Source of the DNA: an uncultured Pelagibacteraceae bacterium
GTDB lineage: Bacteria > Pseudomonadota > Alphaproteobacteria > Pelagibacterales > Pelagibacteraceae
Direction of reading: 5' to 3'
Assembly: GCA_902589305.1 (NCBI GenBank)
Contig: CACISL010000006.1
Location: forward strand, 1-61,842
Length of the DNA stretch: 61,842 bases
Shown here piece by piece: positions 46,987 to 56,498 of this stretch (position 1 is its first letter; each line of letters starts with the position of its first letter). Under the pieces are notes generated by a model. It was not told the DNA's origin and did no database searches. It was given only the letters and a program-made list of their open reading frames with translations. A program made the position numbers and the translations under genes.

Positions 46987-46994
46987 ATAACTTC

Positions 46995-47534
46995 ATGAAT
47001 ACAGCTGAAAAATGGCACGGTACTACAATTGTCCTGCTTAGAAAGGGCGGGGAGACCATTGTAGCAGGAGACGGTCAAGTCAGCCTTGGTAATACAGTTT
47101 TAAAAAGCAAGGCCAAGAAGGTTAGAAAAATTGAGAGCAGAGGAGTAATTGCAGGATTTGCCGGCTCAACTGCAGACGCTCTAACTTTATTTGAAAGACT
47201 TGAAGCAAAATTAGAAAAGCATGCGGGCAACTTACAAAGGGCAGCTGTAGAGTTAGCCAAAGATTGGAGAAGTGATAAATTTTTAAGAAGATTAGAGGCA
47301 CTAATGGCAGTAGCAGATAAAGATCATAGCTTTATAATTTCTGGAACTGGTGATGTTTTAGAACCAGAGGATGGGATAATTGGAATAGGATCTGGAGGAA
47401 ACTATGCTCTAGCAGCTGCAAAAGTTTTAATCGAGACTGACATGAAAGCTGAAGAGATTGCAAAAAAAGCTTTGAAAGTTGCATCAGATATTTGTGTATT
47501 TACGAACAATAACGTAACAATGGAAAAAATTTAA
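46995..47534 (+). CDS. hslV: ATP-dependent protease, proteolytic subunit HslV
   Basis: This is a 179-aa Ntn-hydrolase. The mature N-terminal Thr is in [14 protein letters not shown], after a short pro-segment; [11 protein letters not shown] follows. It forms the proteasome-like double hexamer with HslU. hslU starts immediately after its stop. Confidence 0.98.
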   Translation: MNTAEKWHGTTIVLLRKGGETIVAGDGQVSLGNTVLKSKAKKVRKIESRGVIAGFAGSTADALTLFERLEAKLEKHAGNLQRAAVELAKDWRSDKFLRRLEALMAVADKDHSFIISGTGDVLEPEDGIIGIGSGGNYALAAAKVLIETDMKAEEIAKKALKVASDICVFTNNNVTMEKI

Positions 47535-48911
47535 ATGTCAAAATCAAAAAAAGAGACAAATTTAAAACTAGTTAAAGGATCTAAAGCTGATAGCTCAAAA
47601 GTCAGCGCTCTTTCTCCGAGAGAAATAGTTTCAGAGCTAGATAGATATGTAATCGGTCAAAAGGAGGCAAAAAAAGCTGTTGCTGTTGCATTAAGAAATA
47701 GGTGGAGAAGACAAGCTCTTACTGATGAAATGAGAGACGAAGTGTTGCCGAAAAATATACTTATGATTGGCCCAACAGGAGTAGGTAAAACTGAAATATC
47801 AAGAAGACTTTCCAGATTAGCTGAAGCACCTTTCATAAAAGTTGAAGCGACAAGATTTACTGAAGTTGGGTATGTAGGTAGAGATGTTGAACAAATCGTT
47901 AGGGATTTGATTGAGATTGCTATTGCGATGGAAAGAGAGAGAAAAAGAAAAGAAGTTAAGGCTAAAGCAGAATTAAAAGCAGAAGAAAAAGTTTTAGATG
48001 CCCTAGTCGGTAATAAAGCAAGTGTTGCCACAAGAGAAAGTTTTAGAAAAAGATTAAGAAATGGCGACTTGGATACAAATGAAATAGAGATTGAGGTTCA
48101 AGATACCTATTCTGGATTGCAAAGTTTTGAGATACCAGGGATGCCTGGAGGAAATGTCGGGATGGTTAATTTGGGGGATATCTTAGGTAAGTCAATGGGC
48201 GGTAAAAAAGGTAAGAAAAAAAAGATGACTGTTAAAGAGTCTCACGGAATTTTAGTAGCCCAAGAATCGGATAAGATGATTGAGGAAGATAAAATTATTA
48301 AAGAAGCAAAAAAAGCAACAGAAGAAAATGGAATTGTATTTTTAGACGAAATAGATAAAGTTTCTGCTCGAAGCGATAGAGTCGGTGGAGACGTTTCAAG
48401 AGAGGGAGTTCAAAGGGATTTGTTACCTCTAATTGAAGGTACAACTGTAAGCACCAAACACGGTCCAATAAAAACTGATCATATTCTTTTTATCGCTTCA
48501 GGAGCCTTTCAATTAGCAAAACCGTCTGATCTTTTACCAGAGTTACAAGGAAGGCTACCTATAAGAGTAGAACTAGATGCTCTTAATGAAGATGATTTTA
48601 AAAGAATCTTAAAAGAACCAGATAACAGTTTAATCAAACAATACAAAGCTTTATTAAAGACTGAAGATGTTAATCTTGAATTTTCTGAAGACGGAATTGA
48701 TATGCTTGCAAAGATTTCTGCTGAGGTAAATTCTTCAGTCGAAAATATTGGAGCTAGAAGACTTCATACTATAATTGAGAAAGTTTTAGACGATATAAGT
48801 TTTAATGCTACTGATAAAGCTGGGGAAACTATTACCGTTGATAAGAAATTTGTTCAAGATAATTTGGGTAACCTTGTGAAAGACACTGACCTTTCTAAAT
48901 TTATACTATAA
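47535..48911 (+). CDS. hslU: ATP-dependent protease, ATPase subunit HslU
   Basis: This is a 458-aa AAA+ unfoldase. [20 protein letters not shown] opens the ATPase, then Walker [17 protein letters not shown] and Walker [15 protein letters not shown]. The I domain is in between, and the C terminus ends in the hydrophobic tail (SKFIL) that docks in HslV. It overlaps convergent smr by 6 nt. Confidence 0.98.
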   Translation: MSKSKKETNLKLVKGSKADSSKVSALSPREIVSELDRYVIGQKEAKKAVAVALRNRWRRQALTDEMRDEVLPKNILMIGPTGVGKTEISRRLSRLAEAPFIKVEATRFTEVGYVGRDVEQIVRDLIEIAIAMERERKRKEVKAKAELKAEEKVLDALVGNKASVATRESFRKRLRNGDLDTNEIEIEVQDTYSGLQSFEIPGMPGGNVGMVNLGDILGKSMGGKKGKKKKMTVKESHGILVAQESDKMIEEDKIIKEAKKATEENGIVFLDEIDKVSARSDRVGGDVSREGVQRDLLPLIEGTTVSTKHGPIKTDHILFIASGAFQLAKPSDLLPELQGRLPIRVELDALNEDDFKRILKEPDNSLIKQYKALLKTEDVNLEFSEDGIDMLAKISAEVNSSVENIGARRLHTIIEKVLDDISFNATDKAGETITVDKKFVQDNLGNLVKDTDLSKFIL

Positions 48912-49325
48912 ATTTTTTAACTTAATTATTATTGCTCCTTCACCACCATCCTTAATTTTTGAATCTTGTATTGAAACAATCAGTGAACTTAATTCTTGGT
49001 CGGAATTGATGAATTCAGGAACAGAATATTTTAATCTTCCAAGATCCTTGGAAGTATAAATATCTTTATCATTCGTAGAATGTTTTCCTTTTCCAGTTAT
49101 AAATAATATTTCTCTATATTTTTTTTCAATACATGAGAGAATAATTTCTTTCACTTTTTTATTAGCTTGATCAAGTGTAAAACCATGTAAGTCAAATCTA
49201 AATCGTCTTTTTTTTTCAGTATTCAAGGAATTAGTTTTATCCTTATCAAATACATCCGAGGGATTCTTTATATAATCTTCCCAATTTTTTTTATCTTCTG
49301 GGGAAAGATCTTTATGTTTGGTCAC
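48906..49325 (-). CDS. Smr-domain protein
   Basis: This is a 139-aa protein. The Smr hallmarks are [20 protein letters not shown] and [11 protein letters not shown], with GEGAIIIKL near the end. Smr domains nick or cleave nucleic acid, and recent work ties some to ribosome collisions; the role of this small form is unknown. It follows the Tim44-like gene with a 4-nt overlap. Confidence 0.88.
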   Translation of the reverse strand: MTKHKDLSPEDKKNWEDYIKNPSDVFDKDKTNSLNTEKKRRFRFDLHGFTLDQANKKVKEIILSCIEKKYREILFITGKGKHSTNDKDIYTSKDLGRLKYSVPEFINSDQELSSLIVSIQDSKIKDGGEGAIIIKLKNL

Positions 49326-49924
49326 TGACTAATGATTTCGGATAAATACCAATTAGGGCTTTTATTATTAATATTTTTAGTAAACTTCCAACTATCAGTT
49401 ACAAACTTTATTTTATCGGGATTTCCTTCAATAATTTTATTTTCTTTATCTCTTTTTACTGAGATCACTTCCGCTACAAATTTCACAGTGGCAAATAAGT
49501 TATCTTTGATTTTTTCATAACTTTCAACGGAAGACTCTTTTACACCAATAAAAGTGAATTCAGATTTTATATTCTCTTTATTTCTTGCTTTAATGGCATC
49601 TGAAAAATTAGAAAACATATTTGGGGAAAGAAGAGCTTTCAGTTTTATCAGATCTCCAGTCGCAAAAGAGGTTAAAATGCTCTCATAAGCAATTTCAGCA
49701 CCTTTTAAAAATTCTTTTTTATCTTTACCCTCTAAAACATCTAAATTTTGCTCTTCAGTCTTAATCTCTTGTTTAGGAATGCTAAATTTTTTTTCAGCAA
49801 AAGATGGGTATACTTTTGACTCATGGCCAGTTTTTCTTCCTAATATACTTCTTAAACGCAAGATTATAAATCCTGCGATCATTCCTAATAAAATTATATC
49901 TAAATATCCAAAACTGTTACTCAT
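49322..49924 (-). CDS. Tim44-like domain protein
   Basis: About 200 aa from the preferred ATG at 49924; an ATG at 49942 is also in frame. One N-terminal membrane helix (LDIILLGMIAGFIILRLRSI) is followed by LGRKTGHE, then a C-terminal Tim44/calcium-ion-channel-like domain with FLKGAEIAYESILTSFATGD. It is known in alphaproteobacteria as an inner-membrane TimA-like protein. It diverges from fxsA across about 44 bp. Confidence 0.87.
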   Translation of the reverse strand: MSNSFGYLDIILLGMIAGFIILRLRSILGRKTGHESKVYPSFAEKKFSIPKQEIKTEEQNLDVLEGKDKKEFLKGAEIAYESILTSFATGDLIKLKALLSPNMFSNFSDAIKARNKENIKSEFTFIGVKESSVESYEKIKDNLFATVKFVAEVISVKRDKENKIIEGNPDKIKFVTDSWKFTKNINNKSPNWYLSEIISQ

Positions 49925-49968
49925 GATTTGATAAATATACATGAATAATATAATTTTGTATCAGACAA

Positions 49969-50391
49969 ATGAACACATTTTTTCTGATTTTTATTGGTTT
50001 ACCGGCTTTAGAGATATTTTTAATGATTAAAACGGGAGCAAAAATTGGGGCTTTAAACACATTAGCGCTGATTTTTTTGACTGCAATTATAGGGATTTAC
50101 TTTGCAAGGGCCCAAGGCATTCAAACACTCAGATCGGCAATGACAAATTTATATCAAAACAAAGTGCCAGTTTATGAAATGTTATCCGGGGCATCTATAG
50201 CCTTTGCTGCATTACTACTAATCATTCCTGGTTTTTTTACAGACTTTATAGGATTTTTATTGCTTGTGCCGATGACGAGAAGGATAATTTTTAAAATTTT
50301 TTTTAAAAAAAGAATAAATGTTCATAAAAAAAAGAAACAGAAGAATATTATTGACGGAGAGATCATAGAAAGAAATAAAGATGAACTATAA
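49969..50391 (+). CDS. fxsA: FxsA-family membrane protein
   Basis: This is a 140-aa inner-membrane protein. It has three or four hydrophobic segments, with LPALEIFLMIKTGAKIGAL and LIIPGFFTDFIGFLLLVP marking FxsA. The tail is basic. In E. coli FxsA counters F-exclusion of T7, but the general role is unclear. The 3' end overlaps secB by 11 nt. Confidence 0.88.
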   Translation: MNTFFLIFIGLPALEIFLMIKTGAKIGALNTLALIFLTAIIGIYFARAQGIQTLRSAMTNLYQNKVPVYEMLSGASIAFAALLLIIPGFFTDFIGFLLLVPMTRRIIFKIFFKKRINVHKKKKQKNIIDGEIIERNKDEL

Positions 50392-50800
50392 AATCATTGG
50401 AAAATATATCAAAGATTTAAATTTTAGTATTCCAAATCCAAAAACTTTTTTTTTATTATCAAAAAATATTTCAAGTTATAAAATCAACATTGATATTAAG
50501 AGCAACCAAGTAAAGCAAAATTTCATCGAAGTTTTTACATCTCTTAGTTTAACTCCGGTAAAAGAAGATTTTGAAAGAATAAATACTAAAATTGTTTTTG
50601 CAACACTTGTTGAGCTATCTAATGAAAAGATGGAAAAGCAAGAAATAGAAAAAATAGTACTCATTGAAGTCCCAACCAAAATTTATAGCGATTTGAGAAA
50701 TATATTTGTAAGTTTATTTGAGAGTTCAGGATTTAAAGATATAAAGATTAGTGAAAATATTGATTTCCAAGAACTATATAAAATGAGGAAAACTCAATAA
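50381..50800 (+). CDS. secB: Divergent SecB-like export chaperone
   Basis: This is a 139-aa protein. YIKDLNFSIPNP matches the start of SecB, and ENIDFQELYKMRK matches its ending (PIDF..LY). The middle is strongly diverged: the usual Pro/Gly-rich LFP..R / GGFPP region reads IYSDLRNIFVSLFESSGF. It lies between fxsA and dnaQ in alphaproteobacterial order. SecB keeps preproteins unfolded for SecA. Confidence 0.8.
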   Translation: MNYKIIGKYIKDLNFSIPNPKTFFLLSKNISSYKINIDIKSNQVKQNFIEVFTSLSLTPVKEDFERINTKIVFATLVELSNEKMEKQEIEKIVLIEVPTKIYSDLRNIFVSLFESSGFKDIKISENIDFQELYKMRKTQ

Positions 50801-51453
50801 AAGTTCTTTTTAAGTTCTTTTTTAACAAATTCCTTATGCTTACTTACTTCTAATTCTGAAATATTAACTACTTCTTTGTTGTAATTATTTTTTTTAAAGA
50901 TATTTTTTTCAACTTCATTTGGTGATAAATTAAACTTTGGTTCTTTAGCATCTAAAAGATTTATATATACTTCTCTCAATAACTCACAATCTAATAAGGC
51001 ATTATGTTTTAGTCTTCTAGAAAGATCAATATTAAATTTTTTACATAAAGCATCTAGGGAATTAGATGTGCCAGGGAATTTATTTCTAGCTAAATCAAGG
51101 GAGTCTATAACGAATTTTTTATCAATTAAATCTTTTTTGATTAAATTAAGCTCTCCATTCAAAAAACCTAAATCGAAAGGAGCATTATGAATTATAATTT
51201 TTTTATCTTTTATAAAATCAAGAAATTCATCCGCTACTTTATCAAAGGTATCCTTATCACTTAAAAAATCTTTTGAAAAACCATGAACTTTAAAAGCTTC
51301 ATCTGGTATTTCCCTTTTTGGATTGATTAATTTATGAAATACTTTTCCGGTAGCGATTAAATCTTTAGTTTCAATGCAAGCTATTTCCACTATTTTGTGA
51401 CCTTCTTTAAAAGATAAACCGGTTGTTTCTGTGTCCAAAAAAATTTCATTCAT
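50794..51453 (-). CDS. dnaQ: DNA polymerase III epsilon subunit (3'-5' proofreading exonuclease)
   Basis: This is a 219-aa DEDDh exonuclease. Exo I is IFLDTETTGLSF, Exo II HNAPFDLGFLN and Exo III HNALLDCELLREVY. It proofreads replication errors. It overlaps coaE by 8 nt and convergent secB by 7 nt. It is close to the predicted origin. Confidence 0.96.
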   Translation of the reverse strand: MNEIFLDTETTGLSFKEGHKIVEIACIETKDLIATGKVFHKLINPKREIPDEAFKVHGFSKDFLSDKDTFDKVADEFLDFIKDKKIIIHNAPFDLGFLNGELNLIKKDLIDKKFVIDSLDLARNKFPGTSNSLDALCKKFNIDLSRRLKHNALLDCELLREVYINLLDAKEPKFNLSPNEVEKNIFKKNNYNKEVVNISELEVSKHKEFVKKELKKNFY

Positions 51454-52012
51454 ATTGTTTAAATATAGCTGATAATCTTTTCTTTAAAATCCTAAAATCT
51501 TTTTCATTAACAACTACATGATCGCAAAAATTAGCCTTTCTTTTTTCATTTAATTGTTTTTTATCAAGTAAATTAAATAGATCTTTACTACCACCTTTAA
51601 ATCTAAACCTTTTCAACCGGAGAATTTTATTTGCTTTGATAAAAAAAATAACATCAAAGTTTTTCATTAAATTACTTTCTACTAGAAGGGGAATTTCAAA
51701 GAAGATAAATTTCTTATTCTTATTCTTTTTAATAAATTTACGCATCTCTCTCCTTACAAGAGGGTGAACTATTCTCTCAAGTTTTTTAAAATTTTTTTTC
51801 TTTTTTAGAATATTTCTTTTTAATTCTTTCTTTAAGGATGAATTATTTTTGATATTAAACTTTTTAGAAATAAGTTTTTTAAAATTACGGTTTGAGTATA
51901 ACTTTTTAACTGCTGTATCAGCACTAAAGAGAGGACCTTTTCTTAGCGAAAGCATCTTACTTGCCGTTGTTTTTCCTGAAGCTACTGAACCGGTTATTCC
52001 TATTTTTTTCAT
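51446..52012 (-). CDS. coaE: Dephospho-CoA kinase
   Basis: This is a 188-aa P-loop kinase: IGITGSVASGKTTASKML, then FEIPLLVESNLMKNFD. It performs the last step of coenzyme A synthesis. It is in a minus-strand run ppsR-maf-aroE-coaE-dnaQ with 4-8 nt overlaps throughout, the conserved left flank of the alphaproteobacterial origin. Confidence 0.96.
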   Translation of the reverse strand: MKKIGITGSVASGKTTASKMLSLRKGPLFSADTAVKKLYSNRNFKKLISKKFNIKNNSSLKKELKRNILKKKKNFKKLERIVHPLVRREMRKFIKKNKNKKFIFFEIPLLVESNLMKNFDVIFFIKANKILRLKRFRFKGGSKDLFNLLDKKQLNEKRKANFCDHVVVNEKDFRILKKRLSAIFKQYE

Positions 52013-52830
52013 TTTAGATTAGACAATAATATTTCGATTAATTTTTGGTCAATTTCTGGGTTTATTTTGTTCCACAAATAAAAAGCCTTTTGTCCTTGGT
52101 AAATAAACATTTCAAGACCATTGAAAACTTTAATATCTTTTTCTTTTAAATATTTAAGTGTTTTTGTTTCTAATGGGTTATAAATTGTGTCAATGTAAAT
52201 TAAGTTTGTTTTAACATTTTCAAAATTGAAATTAAAATCTTCTCCATCTTTTAATCCCAAACTTGTAGCATTTATTATAATATCAAAATTAATTATTTCA
52301 TTTTTAAGATTTACCCAGTCTATTATTTTCAAGTTTTTAAATTTTTTCCTTAAAAAAATACATTTTTCTTTAGTTCTGTTTATTATAAAAATATCTTTCA
52401 CACCTGATTTCTGTAAAGAATAAATTACTGAAGGAGAAACTCCTCCTGCTCCAATGATTAAGCATTTCTTATTTGATAAATTGTTAACTTCTTTTAAGTA
52501 GGCGGCTTGTAAACCAAAAACATCAGTATTTTCTCCCACGACTGTGTTTTGAGAATCAATATATATTGTATTAACAGAGCTAGTTGTTTCTGCATCGTTT
52601 ACTAAAATATCCAAATGAGGGACAATTTTCTGTTTGTAAGGTAAAGTTATATTAATACCGTTTAATTCTCCTTTTTTGATTTTACTTACTATTGAGGGAA
52701 GTTCATTTACCTCAACATCAATTAATGAATAATTTGCATCAATTTTATATTTTTTAAACCAGTAATTGTGAAGGATTGGCGATAAAGAGTGTTTTATTGG
52801 ATTTCCAATAATTCCAAAGTTTTTTTTCAT
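52009..52830 (-). CDS. aroE: Shikimate dehydrogenase
   Basis: This is a 273-aa protein. The substrate loop is GNPIKHSLSPILHNYW, the catalytic Lys is in ITLPYKQKIVPHLD, and the NADP motif is CLIIGAGGVSPSVIYSL. It converts dehydroshikimate to shikimate. It overlaps maf and coaE by 4 nt each. Confidence 0.97.
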   Translation of the reverse strand: MKKNFGIIGNPIKHSLSPILHNYWFKKYKIDANYSLIDVEVNELPSIVSKIKKGELNGINITLPYKQKIVPHLDILVNDAETTSSVNTIYIDSQNTVVGENTDVFGLQAAYLKEVNNLSNKKCLIIGAGGVSPSVIYSLQKSGVKDIFIINRTKEKCIFLRKKFKNLKIIDWVNLKNEIINFDIIINATSLGLKDGEDFNFNFENVKTNLIYIDTIYNPLETKTLKYLKEKDIKVFNGLEMFIYQGQKAFYLWNKINPEIDQKLIEILLSNLK

Positions 52831-53411
52831 TTTTTATATTGTTTAATATAATTAATAATATCTGTTATGGGCAAGCCCATTATTGAGTTGCGATCTCCTT
52901 TGATATATTCAAATAAACTCAATCCTTCTGCTTCTATTTGATAAACTCCATATGAAAGCAATGTTTCTGTTTTAATTCGTTTTAGATAGTTTTCCAACTG
53001 TTCATAAGAAAAGTCTTTCATTTTTAATTCGGACGAGTCAGAATAATTCCAAATCATAGCGCCATTTTTTGAAATACAAACAGAACTTATTAAGTAATGT
53101 TTTGAATTATTTAATCTTTTTAATATTTTTAGAGCTTCCTCTCTAGATTTAGGTTTATTAATTAATTTATTATTTAATGAAATTACACTATCAGCTCCCA
53201 AAACCAATCTATCAGGATTTTTACTACTCACTTTAATTGATTTTATTTCTGCTAAATTTTTAGAGATTAGTGTAGGGTCTGCTCCCTCAGCCTCTAAAGA
53301 ATTTTTAACCTCATCTTCATCAACATTTGATGCTATTACATCACACTTAATATTGTAATTATCTAAGATTTTTTTTCTTACTCCGCTTTTAGAAGCTAAA
53401 ATTATTTTCAT
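52827..53411 (-). CDS. maf: Maf-family nucleotide pyrophosphatase
   Basis: This is a 194-aa protein. ILASKSGVRKKILDNYNI is the Maf signature, with VLGADSVISLNNKLINKP and GDRNSIMGLPI. It hydrolyses non-canonical or modified NTPs as house-cleaning. The subclass (YhdE or YceF) is not decided. Confidence 0.93.
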   Translation of the reverse strand: MKIILASKSGVRKKILDNYNIKCDVIASNVDEDEVKNSLEAEGADPTLISKNLAEIKSIKVSSKNPDRLVLGADSVISLNNKLINKPKSREEALKILKRLNNSKHYLISSVCISKNGAMIWNYSDSSELKMKDFSYEQLENYLKRIKTETLLSYGVYQIEAEGLSLFEYIKGDRNSIMGLPITDIINYIKQYKK

Positions 53412-54226
53412 TTATTTTTCTTTATTTCAATTATCTTAAGAATTGATGCGGCTGTTTCTTCGACAGATCTTCTTGTAACATCTATTATGGGCCAATTGTT
53501 CTTTTTAAATAAATTTCTAGAGTCTATTACCTCTTTTTTTATAAAATTCACATCAGTGTATTCTTTTAAGTTATGATCTTTCATTATTGCCACCCTATTT
53601 CTCCTAATGTCTGCTAATCGATCAGGATCTGCGACTAAACCTACTATGCAAGCCTTTTGGTTTGAAATTAATCCCTTAGGTAATTTCTGATCTAAAACTA
53701 AAGGTATATTTATTGTTTTGTAACCTCTATTCGCTAGATAAATTGAAGTTGGAGTTTTACTTGTTCTGCTAACCCCAAGTAAAATCACGTCGGCATTTTC
53801 TATATCGTCAACTTTTTTTCCATCATCATGAGACATAGTAAATTGTATAGCTTCAATTCTTTTATAATAATCTTCATCTAATACATGTTGAGCGCTAGGC
53901 TTATGGATTGCTTTTTGATTTAATAATTTTGAAAAGCTTAAAATTAAATTTCCTAAAATTCCAAAACATGGGACATTATTTTTCTCACTTTGATTTGATA
54001 TATATTTGGCTAACCTGGTTTCTACAATAGTATATAATATTAGAGAATTACTTAATTTAACACATTCGGATATGATTTTATCTATTTGCTGTTCGGTTCT
54101 TACAAAAGCAAATTCTTTTTTTTCGTACTCAAAGTTGGCGAATTGAGATTTAAGGGATAAAAAAATTCTATCTAGAGTTTCACCAGTAGAGTCGGACACA
54201 AGATATACATTGTATTTTTCGTTCAT
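53408..54226 (-). CDS. ppsR: PEP synthetase / pyruvate phosphate dikinase regulatory protein
   Basis: This is a 272-aa DUF299 bifunctional kinase/pyrophosphorylase. VYLVSDSTGETLDRIF opens the protein, and the P-loop-like LLGVSRTSKTPTSIYLA is diagnostic. It turns PpdK/PpsA off and on by ADP-dependent phosphorylation. In Caulobacter and Rickettsia the DUF299 gene faces hemE across the replication origin, as here. Confidence 0.95.
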   Translation of the reverse strand: MNEKYNVYLVSDSTGETLDRIFLSLKSQFANFEYEKKEFAFVRTEQQIDKIISECVKLSNSLILYTIVETRLAKYISNQSEKNNVPCFGILGNLILSFSKLLNQKAIHKPSAQHVLDEDYYKRIEAIQFTMSHDDGKKVDDIENADVILLGVSRTSKTPTSIYLANRGYKTINIPLVLDQKLPKGLISNQKACIVGLVADPDRLADIRRNRVAIMKDHNLKEYTDVNFIKKEVIDSRNLFKKNNWPIIDVTRRSVEETAASILKIIEIKKNK

Positions 54227-54501
54227 ATATTTGTTAATAAATAATTAATAAATAACACTTTTTCACTTTTTTTATAAGATAGGTAAAAAAAGCTAACACA
54301 AATTAACATTATTTTAACATTTTATTAGATGTTGATAATTATGTTTTACTAATGTTAGTAAAATTTATAAGCCTTTCAATTATACGGTTTTTTATAAGAA
54401 ATTTATTCTATTTAACATGTATAAGATATGTATAAAAACTTATATGAGTATTAAACAGAACCTATTATTAAAACAATACTTTTAAAAATATTTTATTAAT
54501 T
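54227..54501. other. Putative chromosomal replication origin (oriC)
   Basis: This 275-bp gap, the longest in the window, lies between divergent ppsR and hemE, the known oriC flanks in Caulobacter and Rickettsia. It is extremely AT-rich. It contains a DnaA-box-like TTATCAACA (minus, 54338-54330), a weaker TTATTAACA (54240-54232), TTAA-N7-TTAAC at 54303-54318, a 9-bp-arm inverted repeat at 54344-54363 and a doubled ATGTATAA near 54420. Genes point away on both sides. The promoters of ppsR and hemE must also lie here. Confidence 0.72.
54344..54363. repeat. Inverted repeat inside the origin region
   Basis: TTTTACTAA and TTAGTAAAA are separated by TG, giving perfect 9-bp arms. It lies just downstream of the best DnaA-box-like site. 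It may be a protein-binding palindrome or a cruciform element. Confidence 0.55.
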
Positions 54502-55506
54502 ATGAGTAATATTAAAAATATCTTATTAAAAAAAAAATCTTGTAAATCAGTTTGGTTTATGAGACAAGCAGGAAGATATCTTCCAGAATTCAAAAAAGTA
54601 AGAGCCGATAATCCAAATTTTATTGAACTTTGTTTAAACAGCAATCTAAGTGCTGAGATAACACTACAACCTTTAAAAAGATTTGATTTAGATTCAGCTA
54701 TAATTTTTTCAGATATTTTACTAGTGCCTTATGCTCTTGGACAGGATGTGTCTTTTATTAAAGAGGAGGGCCCAAAATTAAGTGAGTTTGATTTTCCTAC
54801 ATTTATAAATAAAAAAGAAGGAGATTTTAAGTCAAAACTAGAACCTGTTTATAGAGCAATTGAAATCACTAGGAAAAAACTAGAAAAAAATAAATCACTC
54901 ATATCTTTCGTTGGCGCTCCCTGGACATTAATAATTTACATGTTCAATATGAAGTTAGATAAAAAAAATATTGATATAAATATTCTGAATTCCAAAAAAT
55001 TTAATTTAAATGAAATCTTCAATAAACTCATTAATTTTTTATGTATTCATATTAAAAATCAGATAAACGCAGGAGCTGATATTGTGCAAATATTCGACTC
55101 CTGGGCGGGATTGATACCACAAAATAAAATCAAAGAATTCTGCTATAGACCAAATTTAGAGATAGTTAATTTTTGTAAGAAAGAACATATACCCACAATA
55201 TGCTTCCCTAAAGGAATCAAGGAAAATTACTACGAATTTAATGAAGTAGTTCGACCAGATGGAATCAATTTAGATCCTGATATAGATCCGTTGTGGGCAA
55301 AAGAAAAACTTAAAAATGTTACTTTGCAGGGAGGTCTTGATCCGAAAAATTTACTAAAATCAAATAAAGAATTATTTGAGGCAGCGACGAAATATATTCA
55401 AACTTTTAAAGATATTCCCTATATTTTTAATTTGGGTCATGGTTTACTTCCAGAAACAGATCCTGATAAAGTAGATAAATTGATAAAATTTTATAGGAGT
55501 TTTTAA
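54502..55506 (+). CDS. hemE: Uroporphyrinogen decarboxylase
   Basis: This is a 334-aa enzyme. The signature VWFMRQAGRYLPEFKK is present, with IIFSDILLVPYALGQ and NLGHGLLPETDPDKV. It converts uroporphyrinogen III to coproporphyrinogen III. It is the first gene right of the predicted origin; its ATG is the start and hemH overlaps its stop by 1 nt. Confidence 0.98.
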   Translation: MSNIKNILLKKKSCKSVWFMRQAGRYLPEFKKVRADNPNFIELCLNSNLSAEITLQPLKRFDLDSAIIFSDILLVPYALGQDVSFIKEEGPKLSEFDFPTFINKKEGDFKSKLEPVYRAIEITRKKLEKNKSLISFVGAPWTLIIYMFNMKLDKKNIDINILNSKKFNLNEIFNKLINFLCIHIKNQINAGADIVQIFDSWAGLIPQNKIKEFCYRPNLEIVNFCKKEHIPTICFPKGIKENYYEFNEVVRPDGINLDPDIDPLWAKEKLKNVTLQGGLDPKNLLKSNKELFEAATKYIQTFKDIPYIFNLGHGLLPETDPDKVDKLIKFYRSF

Positions 55507-56498
55507 TGGATAAAAATCATCCTAAAGTGAAATTTGGAAAAACAGGTATTTTAATTATAAATTTAGGCACCCCAGATTCCACAGACTGGTGGAGTATAAG
55601 AAAATATTTGAAAGAATTCTTATCAGATAGAAGAGTTATAGAGGTAAACCCAATCATATGGAAAATAATTTTAAACTTGTTCATATTAACTTTCAGGCCA
55701 TCTAAAACATCACACGCTTATAAAAAAATCTGGAGAAAAGAAACAAACGAGTCACCTTTACTTTATTATACAAAAAAACAAACTTTAAAGCTGAGAGAAA
55801 AAATAGGAAAAGAAAATGTTCTAGTCAATTTTGCAATGAGATATGGCAATCCGAGTATTAAATCTAAGCTGAAAGAACTCCAAGAAGAGGGTTGTGAAAA
55901 TATAATAATATTACCGCTTTACCCTCAGTATGCTGCGGCTACAACCGCAACTGTATGTGACGAAGTTTATAGATCTTTGATGAAAATGAGATGGCAGCCT
56001 AGCTTACAAATTATTCCCCATTATGAGAGCGAGCCTTTATATATTGAGGCACTGGTTAAAAGCATTAAAAAAAAAATCAAAGAAATTAACTGGAAGCCAG
56101 ACTTAATAGTTTCATCCTATCATGGAATTCCAAAGACTTACTTTGAAAAAGGCGATCCGTATCATTGTTATTGCCAAAAGACAACTAGACTGATCAGAGA
56201 GAAATTTAATGAGGTTGAAATACAAACTTCTTTTCAATCACGGTTTGGACCACAAGAATGGCTAACTCCTTATACCGATAAAACCTTAGAAGAATTACCA
56301 AGCAAAGGAGTAAAAAATCTGTTAGTCATTTGTCCAGGTTTTGCTTCAGATTGTGTTGAAACTTTAGAAGAAATAAGCATTCAGGGCAGGGAAAGTTTTT
56401 TAGAAAAAGGTGGAAAGAATTTCGATCTAGTACCTTGTCTGAATGATAATCCAGATCATATAAATCTGTTTGAAAAATTAATTAATAAATATTTATAA
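55506..56498 (+). CDS. hemH: Ferrochelatase
   Basis: This is a 330-aa protein. LIINLGTPDSTDWWSIRKYL opens it, and the active-site His is in IVSSYHGIPKTYFEKGDPY. FQSRFGPQEWLTPYT and VICPGFASDCVETLEEI complete the family pattern. It inserts iron into protoporphyrin IX. It directly precedes hemJ with no gap. Confidence 0.97.
   Translation: MDKNHPKVKFGKTGILIINLGTPDSTDWWSIRKYLKEFLSDRRVIEVNPIIWKIILNLFILTFRPSKTSHAYKKIWRKETNESPLLYYTKKQTLKLREKIGKENVLVNFAMRYGNPSIKSKLKELQEEGCENIIILPLYPQYAAATTATVCDEVYRSLMKMRWQPSLQIIPHYESEPLYIEALVKSIKKKIKEINWKPDLIVSSYHGIPKTYFEKGDPYHCYCQKTTRLIREKFNEVEIQTSFQSRFGPQEWLTPYTDKTLEELPSKGVKNLLVICPGFASDCVETLEEISIQGRESFLEKGGKNFDLVPCLNDNPDHINLFEKLINKYL

Noticed and set aside
47657-48031. 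124-aa minus-strand ORF inside hslU
   Set aside because: It is antisense to the conserved HslU Walker A region and shows no own features.
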